The notes below the pieces were generated by a model that was not told the origin of the DNA, did no database searches, and saw only the letters and a list, made by a program, of their open reading frames with translations. This document shows positions 26,482-34,208 of a stretch of DNA of 64,000 nt, piece by piece. The stretch covers positions 310,001-374,000 of the forward strand of contig JQNW01000004.1 of NCBI GenBank assembly GCA_000761475.1, in the 5' to 3' direction. Both the position numbers and the translations under genes were made by a program. The DNA comes from Chromohalobacter israelensis (GTDB lineage: Bacteria > Pseudomonadota > Gammaproteobacteria > Pseudomonadales > Halomonadaceae). Position 1 is the stretch's first letter. Every line of letters starts with the position of its first letter.

Positions 26482-28059
26482 CCTGAATCCGTGAGACCAG
26501 CCCCCAGAAATGCTTCTAACCTACTGAACTGCATGGCAATATAGCGAATATCGCCATTCACCCAGATAGTGCCATGCCCAACGTCAAGTTCCGCGCCAGT
26601 CGCCGCACCCTCACCAGCCACGCCGGGCTGTCCATCATCGGGCAATGCTTCGAGATCGCTGGCGTCGACAGCATCGACAGCCGCTTCCCCACCACGCTGG
26701 GCATGCGCACCAGTGACGTGATCAAGAGCTACCTGGGCCTGCTGTGTCTGGGCATGAGCGACTATGACGCTGTCGAGAACTTCCGCCGCGACAAGCCCTT
26801 CCAACAACTGCTGACCCTGCAGAAGGTGCCGAGCGCGGCGACGCTGCGACAGCGGCTGGAGAAACTTGCCGCCAACGACCTGCAGGCGCGCACCGCCACC
26901 TGGTCCACGACCCTGCTGTCACTGATCGAAGCACCGATCACCGCCGAGACGACGCACGTCTGCCTGGACATCGACACCTTCGTCATGGACAACAGCAACT
27001 CGAAGAAGGAAGGCGTCTCGCGGACCTACCAGAAGGTCGATGGCTACACCCCGATCGCCGCCTATCTGGGCAACGAAGGGTGGTGCCTGGGTCTGGAACT
27101 GCGGCCTGGCAAGCAGCACACCATGAAGGAGAGCAACGCCTTCCTGGAGCGGGTACTGCCTCGCGCCCAAGGCCTGACCAAGCAACCGATCCTGTTACGC
27201 GAGGACAGCGGCTTCGACAGCCAGGCGCACCTGGCGCTTCTCGAACAGCAACGCCAGGTCTTTGCCGACGAGGGGCGCCGGCTCGACTATGTCGTCAAAT
27301 GGAACCCGCGCGGCTCGGCCACGGCGGATCAGGATACCTGGTTGGCTGTGGCGGCGGACTACTGGGAAGAGCTGCGTCCTGGCAAGCGCCAGGCGCTGTG
27401 GCCGCAGACCGTCTCGATCCACGACGACAACAAGACCGAATACGTCGTCCAACGCGTGATGCGCCTGGTAGAGCGCACCGCCGATCGCGATGGCCAGTTG
27501 CTGCTCGAACCGGACTATGAGTTGGAAGGCTGGTGGACCAGCCTGGACGAGGCGCGGGAGGCGGTGATCAATCCTGCACCTCGCCCAGCTGGCCTACAAC
27601 ATCCTGCGGCTGATGGGGCAGCTGGGCATGACCGGCGAGCTGAGCCCGGTGCGCCATCCCGCCAAGCGGCGCCGGATCCGCACCGTGCTACAAGAGCTGG
27701 TGCATCGTGCGGCGCTCGTGGTTCAAAAGGCGCGGCAGATCATCCTCGACTTCGGGCAGGACATCGAACGCATGACGGTGTTGAACACCCTGCGAAGCCG
27801 CCTGCGCTATCCGCGAGGCACGCCATGCTGATCGTCTGTCGGACAAAGGCACCACGCAGAGGGCTGACGGTCACCGGCAGCCAGCATCACCGTACCCGGC
27901 GGGTAGCAATGCATGAGCAAACGGGTCATCGTCGCCGGCCGATGCCGCTATGGTTGGCCATGGCAGAGATGCATTCGGCGGTTGAGACGGAATCGGAGGT
28001 CAAAAAATGCTCGCTGACGGCGATAGGGAAAGTGTCGACGCCGGCATCACGGATTCAGG
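26482..28059 (+). mobile_element. IS1380-family element, defective
   Basis: The element is 1578 bp. The ends are perfect 13-bp inverted repeats, CCTGAATCCGTGA at 26482-26494 and its complement at 28047-28059. A 5-base direct repeat GAAAT flanks it (26477-26481 and 28060-28064). Its GC content is much higher than that of the interrupted gene. The transposase frame is broken internally. The 228 bases from the end of the transposase to the right repeat hold no gene that I can support. Confidence 0.92.
26574..27831 (+). pseudogene. IS1380-family transposase with internal deletion/frameshift
   Basis: The N-terminal ~330 residues are a normal IS1380-type transposase (SYLGLLCLGMSDYDAVENF, TTHVCLDIDTFVMDNS, LREDSGFDSQAH). 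Directly after SLDEAREAVI the frame changes by +1 at about 27570, and the sequence resumes as LHLAQLAYNILRLMGQ to a stop at 27829-27831. In family members these blocks are separated by roughly 35-40 residues containing the E of the DDE triad (the EQFHSE-type region). That segment appears deleted here. The element would need a transposase in trans to move. Confidence 0.82.
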
Positions 28060-28565
28060 GAAATGTTTGGGGATATCTGGGGAAGATATCGTAAAGTTGC
28101 TTTGGTTCGAAATCCATTTGATCGGGCTTTGTCTCTATATAGCTACATGTTGCTTGCGCCAGGTCATGCACCTCATCGAAGATTTTGTCTGGAATCTTTT
28201 GGAGAATTTATACGGTGTGATGCGTTTATAAAGGGAGAGTATATTTCTGCTGCGCAGTATGAGTATGTGAGAAGTGGCGATGTAGAGATTTTTAAGCTTG
28301 AAGATTTGTCTAAAAACTGGCCATTGATATCTGAGAGCCTTGGGTTAGACGGTAACTCGGTTATTATACATAAAAATCGCTCGAATTCAGAGAAGTATGC
28401 TCTATCAGAAGGTGATAAAGATGTTCTTCGCAATATATGGCGAGAAGATTTCGAGAATCTTGGTTACGATTGAGAGCTCGCGATAATCCAAATTAATAAA
28501 AAGACACAGGGAGGTGCTCCTTCTGTTAACCTATTTGGTGAATCATAAGTAAGGGCTCAAATCTT

Positions 28566-29732
28566 ATGAAAATCGCTCTCGCCGGCACCGGCTACGTTGG
28601 CCTCTCTAACGCCATGCTCTTGGCCCAACACCACGATGTAGTGGCGGTCGATATCGTGCCGGAAAAGGTGGCGATATTGAACGATCGCATCTCGCCGATC
28701 GAGGATGCGGAAGTCTCGGCCTTTCTGCGTCGTGAGGACCTGCGCTTCCGGGCTACCCTGGATGCAGAGCAGGCCTACCGTGACGCTGACTACGTCATTA
28801 TCGCCACGCCCACCGATTACGATCCCGAGACCAACTACTTCAATACCAGCAGCGTCGAGGAGGTGATCCAGCAGGTCATGGCCGTCAATCCAGAGGCGCT
28901 GATGGTGATCAAGTCCACCGTGCCGGTGGGCTATACCGCCGAGGCGAGCCAGCGCTTTGGCACCCAGAACCTGATCTTCTCGCCCGAGTTCCTGCGCGAG
29001 GGCAAGGCGCTCCACGACAACCTCTACCCCTCGCGTATCATCGTCGGGGAGCGGTCCGAGCGGGCGGCGGCCTTTGCCGAGCTGCTCAGGCAGGGGGCGG
29101 TCAAGCAGGACGTGGAGGTACTGTTGACCAACAGCACCGAGGCCGAGGCCATCAAGCTGTTCGCCAATACGTATCTCGCCATGCGCGTGGCCTACTTCAA
29201 CGAGTTGGACACTTACGCCGAGACCCATGGCCTGGATGCCCGCCAGATCATCGAGGGTGTGGCGCTGGACCCGCGCATCGGAGGGCACTACAACAACCCC
29301 AGCTTCGGCTACGGGGGGTACTGTCTGCCCAAGGATACGCGCCAGCTGCTGGCCAACTACGCCGATGTGCCGAGCAACATGATCCAGGCCATCGTGGACG
29401 CCAACCGCACCCGCAAGGATTTCGTCGCCGAGTCGGTGCTCAAACGTCAGCCGGAAGTGGTCGGCGTCTATCGGCTGATCATGAAGTCGGGCTCTGACAA
29501 CTTCCGCGCCAGCGCCATGCAGGGGGTGATGAAGCGCATCAAGGCCAAGGGGATCGAGGTAGTGGTCTACGAACCGGCCCTGGACGCCGATCACTTCTAC
29601 CACTCCCGCGTGGAGCGTGACCTTGAGGCCTTCAAGGCGGGCTGTGACGTCATCCTCGCCAACCGTATGGTGGACGAGCTGCAGGATGTCGCCGCGAAGG
29701 TCTACACCCGGGATCTGTTCGGCAGTGACTGA
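28566..29732 (+). CDS. ugd: UDP-glucose 6-dehydrogenase
   Basis: The protein has 388 residues, the size of the shorter Ugd class. The N-terminal NAD-binding motif is [10 protein letters not shown], and the substrate-binding and catalytic segment is [13 protein letters not shown] with the nucleophilic Cys. It oxidises UDP-glucose to UDP-glucuronate in the cytoplasm, giving the capsule an acidic sugar. Base composition returns to GC-rich here, marking the end of the AT-rich island. It stands alone between the broken sulfotransferase and a large glycosyltransferase. No clear Shine-Dalgarno is seen before the ATG. Confidence 0.95.
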   Translation: MKIALAGTGYVGLSNAMLLAQHHDVVAVDIVPEKVAILNDRISPIEDAEVSAFLRREDLRFRATLDAEQAYRDADYVIIATPTDYDPETNYFNTSSVEEVIQQVMAVNPEALMVIKSTVPVGYTAEASQRFGTQNLIFSPEFLREGKALHDNLYPSRIIVGERSERAAAFAELLRQGAVKQDVEVLLTNSTEAEAIKLFANTYLAMRVAYFNELDTYAETHGLDARQIIEGVALDPRIGGHYNNPSFGYGGYCLPKDTRQLLANYADVPSNMIQAIVDANRTRKDFVAESVLKRQPEVVGVYRLIMKSGSDNFRASAMQGVMKRIKAKGIEVVVYEPALDADHFYHSRVERDLEAFKAGCDVILANRMVDELQDVAAKVYTRDLFGSD

Positions 29733-29783
29733 TCCGAGCAGTTACTATTGCCTTTCTGTGCTTGAGTAATCGGAGGTTTTTTA

Positions 29784-32633
29784 GTGGTCAAGGATTTATT
29801 CAGGCGGGCTCTTGTAAAGCCCGTAATGAATAGCCACCAGCCCCAGGCAGCACAGATTGAGGCTTCAGAACTATTCGATGGGCAGTGGTACCTGGCGCAG
29901 TACCCCGATGTCGCGAAGCATCCTGTCTGGAAAAAGCAAGCTGCACTGCACTATGCCCGTTTTGGTGCCCAGGAAAATCGCCAGCCAGGCCCGAGCTTCG
30001 ATGCTGTCTGGTATCTAACGCAATACCCGGATGTAAAAGCTTCCGGCATGAACCCCCTTCTGCATTATCTGCAACATGGGCGCAGGGAAGGGCGGCAGCC
30101 ATTACCTGCCAGGTCTGGGCATAAGCCTGCCGCCGTTGCCGAGAGACGTTTGCCGCCTCCTTCTTTACAGAAGTCTTCTACGGAGCAGGGCGATGTCGCC
30201 CTGATCAACGGAAGCGACCTTTTCGACCGTGAGTGGTATCTGTCGGAATATCAGGATGTGGCCAGTCATGGCGTCGACCCGGTGGTGCACTACGTGCAGA
30301 AGGGTGCCAAGGAACTGCGCGAGCCGGGACCCGCATTCGATACGGCCTTTTACTTCGCACAGTGTCCGGATGCACGCCGGGAGGGTGTCAATCCTCTGGT
30401 GCACTATCTGCGTGTCGGACATCACCAGGGCTGCCGGCCGCGGCCTGAGTTGACGATAGCGCCGTGGTGGCAAGAGGTGGAACCAGCTGAACCGGTGGCT
30501 TTCGATATGGCGGCGACTCTGGAACGCTTGAAGGTAGCAAGGCATGTGCCCGCCGTTATCATTCCTGTCTACAACGCGGTGGACGCCGTCGCCGATTGCC
30601 TGGCGTCGCTGCAGGCGCATACCCGGATGACCTGCCGCATTATCGTGATTGATGACGCCAGTCCCGATCCTGCTGTGCCCCAGTTGCTGGATGGCTACCG
30701 CGATGTTTGGCCGTTCGAGTGTTACCGCAACGAACATAACCTCGGCTTCACCCGCACGGTGAATCGCGGCCTGCAGCTGGCGGGGCATGCCGATGCGGTG
30801 CTGCTCAACTCCGATACCTGCGTGACGCCCGGCTGGCTGAGCCGCTTGCGGCTGGCGGCCTACAGTCAGGCGTGGGTCGGCACGGTCACGCCGTTTTCGA
30901 ACAATGCCGGGGCCTTTTCCGCACCGGAGCCGGGTACCAATGAGTTGCCCGATGGGCTGGCCCTGGAAGCGTTTGGCCGCGCCATCGCGCAGGGCGCCCT
31001 GCACCGCTATCCGCAGGTGCCTACCGGGAACGGCTTCTGCCTGTACATCCGGCGCGACTGCCTGGACGACATGGGGGAGCTGGATGCCGGGGCCTTTCCG
31101 CGGGGCTATGGCGAGGAGAACGATTTCTGTATGCGGGCCGGTAAGCAGGGCTGGACGCACCTCATCGACGATTCCAGCTACATCCACCATGTGCGTTCGG
31201 CAAGCTTCGGGTCGGAAAAGACCGCACTGATGGAGCAGGGCCGACAGGTCATCGATAAGCGCCATCCTGAGTATGGGAAGCAGGTCCAGAAGGCCTTCGC
31301 CGCGCCTGGACTGCAGGAGGCCCGGCGCCGGGTGGCGACGCTGACCGAGGCGGCACAAGGCGCGGGCCGTGGGGTCAAACCGCGCATATTGTATGTGCTG
31401 GCGACTCGCACAGGGGGTACGCCACAGACCAATCAGGATCTGATGCAGGCACTGGATGATCGCATCGAGTGTTTCGTGCTGCGCTGCAATTCACGTGTGA
31501 TGACTCTTCTGCATTTCGCCGAAGGGGTATACACCCAGGTGGAGCGTCATGTTCTCAGCGAGCCGTTGCAGGCCTTTCCCCACCGCAGTGCCGAGTACGA
31601 TGCCGTCGCGGCCGAGTGGCTGGTGCGCTACGCCATCGAGCTGGTGCATGTCCGCCACATCGCCTGGCACAGCTTGGGCCTGATTGAAGCGGCTCGGGCG
31701 CTGGCGGTTCCCACGGTGTTCTCGTTTCACGATTACTACAGCGTGTGCCCTTCGATCAAATTGCTCGATGATCAACAACAATTCTGCGGCGGACGGTGTA
31801 CCGCCACTCGCGGGGATTGCGGGCATGAGCTCTGGGCCGAGGGTAGCTTGCCGCCGCTGAAACACGCCGCGATAAAAACGTGGCAGCGTGAGTTCAATGA
31901 TGTCCTCGCACAATGTGATGCTTTCGTTACCACAACGCCAAGTGCCCGAGCCAACCTGCAAGCTGTTTACCCTGCTCTGAAGCAACGCGATTTTCGGGTC
32001 CTTCCACATGGGCGTGACTTCCCGCGCATGGCCCAGCTGGCATCCGCGCCTTCTGGTAAGGAGCCGCTGCGAATCGTTTTCCCTGGGAATATTTCCCGGG
32101 CCAAAGGGGGAGAAACGATTCTTGAACTGGCGCGCCGGGCGCCGGAGCTGGGACTGGAGATTCATATACTGGGCAAGGCAAGCAGTGATCTGGCATTACC
32201 TGATTGGGTGAACTGTCATGGCGGTTACATGCGCGATGAGTTTTTCGACAAGATTGCTGCCATCCGCCCGCATGTGGGCGCGGTGCTGTCGATCTGGCCA
32301 GAAACCTTTTGCCATACGCTGACCGAACTTTGGGCCACGGGCGTACCGGTGATTGGTTTCGATATTGGTGCAGTGGGCGACAGGTTACGTGAAAGTAATG
32401 CCGGCTGGCTGGCTCCGTCCATGACCGCCGAAGGGGTGCTAACTGTACTGGAGGAGGCCCGCCAGGCGGAGACTTGGCAGCAGAAGCTGCAGGCAGTACA
32501 ACACTGGCAGCAGACGAAGGGGACTTCGCAAAGCTGCCAGGTAATGGCAGAGGCCTACCTGACACTTTACCAGCACGTCTGGCACCGGCCATTTAAAGCA
32601 TTGTCGAGTGGCCTAATCGCGTTTGAGTCATAA
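29784..32633 (+). CDS. Glycosyltransferase with four N-terminal YPDV modules, a GT2 and a GT4 domain
   Basis: The protein has 949 residues. GTG at 29784 is supported by GGAGG 7 bases upstream. Residues ~30-235 contain four modules of about 38 residues (FDGQWYLAQYPDV, FDAVWYLTQYPDV, FDREWYLSEYQDV, FDTAFYFAQCPDA), each ending in an HYxxxG-type helix and a G-R/C-x-P turn. A GT2 domain follows at ~255-510 (VIIPVYNAVDAV, NLGFTRTVNRG, LNSDT), then a GT4/GT-B domain at ~530-930 (FSFHDYYSVCPS, VFPGNISRAKGG, ETFCHTLTELWATGVPV). The modules are of unknown function and occur in rhamnan-synthesis-type proteins, probably as adaptors. It likely adds two sugars of the repeat unit in the cytoplasm. Confidence 0.87.
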   Translation: MVKDLFRRALVKPVMNSHQPQAAQIEASELFDGQWYLAQYPDVAKHPVWKKQAALHYARFGAQENRQPGPSFDAVWYLTQYPDVKASGMNPLLHYLQHGRREGRQPLPARSGHKPAAVAERRLPPPSLQKSSTEQGDVALINGSDLFDREWYLSEYQDVASHGVDPVVHYVQKGAKELREPGPAFDTAFYFAQCPDARREGVNPLVHYLRVGHHQGCRPRPELTIAPWWQEVEPAEPVAFDMAATLERLKVARHVPAVIIPVYNAVDAVADCLASLQAHTRMTCRIIVIDDASPDPAVPQLLDGYRDVWPFECYRNEHNLGFTRTVNRGLQLAGHADAVLLNSDTCVTPGWLSRLRLAAYSQAWVGTVTPFSNNAGAFSAPEPGTNELPDGLALEAFGRAIAQGALHRYPQVPTGNGFCLYIRRDCLDDMGELDAGAFPRGYGEENDFCMRAGKQGWTHLIDDSSYIHHVRSASFGSEKTALMEQGRQVIDKRHPEYGKQVQKAFAAPGLQEARRRVATLTEAAQGAGRGVKPRILYVLATRTGGTPQTNQDLMQALDDRIECFVLRCNSRVMTLLHFAEGVYTQVERHVLSEPLQAFPHRSAEYDAVAAEWLVRYAIELVHVRHIAWHSLGLIEAARALAVPTVFSFHDYYSVCPSIKLLDDQQQFCGGRCTATRGDCGHELWAEGSLPPLKHAAIKTWQREFNDVLAQCDAFVTTTPSARANLQAVYPALKQRDFRVLPHGRDFPRMAQLASAPSGKEPLRIVFPGNISRAKGGETILELARRAPELGLEIHILGKASSDLALPDWVNCHGGYMRDEFFDKIAAIRPHVGAVLSIWPETFCHTLTELWATGVPVIGFDIGAVGDRLRESNAGWLAPSMTAEGVLTVLEEARQAETWQQKLQAVQHWQQTKGTSQSCQVMAEAYLTLYQHVWHRPFKALSSGLIAFES

Positions 32634-32698
32634 GCCCACGGTTCAGGTCGGAGTCCAGACGCTATCCGACACCTACTTGATTCAAGAGAAATGATTTC

Positions 32699-34174
32699 AT
32701 GCAATACCAGTCTTTCCCTGGTGTAAAAGGTGGCTCGCGCTCTTCGGAGAAACTGACCGCGCTGCGCCTGCCGTCGTTTGCGGGCAAACGCTTTCTGGAT
32801 GTGGGCTGCAACGAGGGTTTCTTTTGCGGCTATGCCGCGTTTGACGGTGCCGAGAAGGTCGTGGGTATCGACAAGTCGGGCACGGCGGTTGCTCGGGCCA
32901 GGCAGCGGTTTCCGGCGTGCGAGTTCCTCCAGCAATCCTGGGAGAAGTTGCCGCAAGGGCCGTTCGATGTAATTACCCTGCTTTCCGCGCTGCATTACGC
33001 CGATGACCAACCGGCGCTCGTCGACCGTTTGATGGAAAGGCTGGCGGACGACGGCCTGCTGGTGCTCGAGGTCAGTATTGCGCCGAACCCGGAAGACGAG
33101 TGGATTCGGGTGGAGCGCTCCATTGACGAACGATTGTTCCCGACCCGTAGGAAGCTGGGCTCGATACTCAGTGACTACGCCTGGAAGATCATCGGTCACA
33201 GCGTTAACCAGGCGGGCGATCCGTTGCAGCGCTATGTGGTGCATGTGCGCAAAATGAAGCCCTATGCCTATCTGCTGATGGGGACTCCGGGCTCGGGTAA
33301 GTCCACGATCAGCCGTCGATTGTTCAAGGCGGCGAAGGTGCCGGTTGTCTCCGGCGACCGGATCTATCTGCAAGTATCCCAAGGCAAGCATGAAGTTTCC
33401 GAGGGCCTGCGCGAAACGGTCAGCGAAGAGTTCACCACTGCCAGCATCGACAAGCTGACACAGCGGCTGTTTGCCGGTGGCTTCGTGGATGAGGTGGTGG
33501 CCTTGTGGGGGAAGCAGGCCGGTTACCGGGACTTCGTGCTGGACTCCTTCGTGCCACCTGAGCATCGCTCCTCGGTCAAGGAGGCGCTGGTGGCTCTGGG
33601 GTATTACCCCGTCGATATTACCGTGGATAACATGGGCAAGCTGGTACCCTCCCGCGAAGCGGCGTCACGCGCGGCGAAGTACGAGCAGTACCTGCAAGAT
33701 CATGCGCCTGACGAGAATGAGCGGCATATTGCCATCAGCAAGATGATGGACAAGCGTTTGGCGCCGCATATCCGCTGGCATCTCGACTCGCCGGTTGAGG
33801 GGCAGTGGATAGTGGACGAGCAGGTCTTGAAAGTAGCCGGGTGGGTAGTCGGGCTGGGCGAGTATCAGCAGCCGCTACAGATTTATATAAAAACGCCCAA
33901 GGACTATCGCTTATACACCCCCGAGAAGCAGCGAAAAGATGTCCTGAATGCGGTATTCGGCAGCGCGGATGAAGCGCCCGAATTCTGGCAGCAGCATCCA
34001 TGCGGCTTCAGTTTCACGATTGATGTGGGACTGCTTGCGGAGGGCTTCGAGATTGGCGCGGTGCTGAATGAGCGTGAAATACCCTTTGCTAATGTGAAGA
34101 TGGCGCTGGCGGCTGGTGGCAGAAAACCCGGCTTGGGTGAGCGCTTCATTAAACGCTTGAGTGGCTCTAGTTAA
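32699..34174 (+). CDS. SAM-dependent methyltransferase fused to a P-loop kinase-like domain
   Basis: The protein has 491 residues. Residues ~20-190 are a class I methyltransferase (FLDVGCNEGFF as SAM motif I, then VITLLSALHYADD). Residues ~190-350 carry a P-loop LLMGTPGSGKSTISRRLF with a downstream VVSGDRIYLQ and VLDSFVPPEHRS, as in small nucleoside/sugar kinases or zeta-type ATPases. The last ~130 residues are a separate beta-rich domain that I do not recognise. In E. coli O8/O9a, WbdD caps chains with methyl phosphate through a methyltransferase and a protein-kinase-like domain; this protein has the same two activities by a different kinase fold. A terminal capping role is therefore attractive but unproven. 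Confidence 0.75.
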   Translation: MQYQSFPGVKGGSRSSEKLTALRLPSFAGKRFLDVGCNEGFFCGYAAFDGAEKVVGIDKSGTAVARARQRFPACEFLQQSWEKLPQGPFDVITLLSALHYADDQPALVDRLMERLADDGLLVLEVSIAPNPEDEWIRVERSIDERLFPTRRKLGSILSDYAWKIIGHSVNQAGDPLQRYVVHVRKMKPYAYLLMGTPGSGKSTISRRLFKAAKVPVVSGDRIYLQVSQGKHEVSEGLRETVSEEFTTASIDKLTQRLFAGGFVDEVVALWGKQAGYRDFVLDSFVPPEHRSSVKEALVALGYYPVDITVDNMGKLVPSREAASRAAKYEQYLQDHAPDENERHIAISKMMDKRLAPHIRWHLDSPVEGQWIVDEQVLKVAGWVVGLGEYQQPLQIYIKTPKDYRLYTPEKQRKDVLNAVFGSADEAPEFWQQHPCGFSFTIDVGLLAEGFEIGAVLNEREIPFANVKMALAAGGRKPGLGERFIKRLSGSS

Positions 34175-34208
34175 GTGGCACGAAGAAGTGGCTGAGAAAA
34201 GGAACATA

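Larger units (their letters stand above)
26279..28473 (+). pseudogene. Sulfotransferase (Sulfotransfer_2 type) split by an IS1380-family element
   Basis: The 5' part (26279-26481) begins MYISNSRNFIFIHIPKCGG, which includes the PAPS-binding IPKCGG loop. The 3' part (28065-28473) contains VRNPFDRALSLY, the 3'-phosphate motif, and ends ENLGYD. Removing the IS (26482-28059) and one copy of the GAAAT duplication joins the pieces in frame to a 203-residue protein (AIQLKE followed by MFGDIWGRY). No other defect is visible, so the interruption is recent. Both flanks have the AT-rich composition of the island. The intact gene would have provided a second sulfate position on the polysaccharide. Confidence 0.93.
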
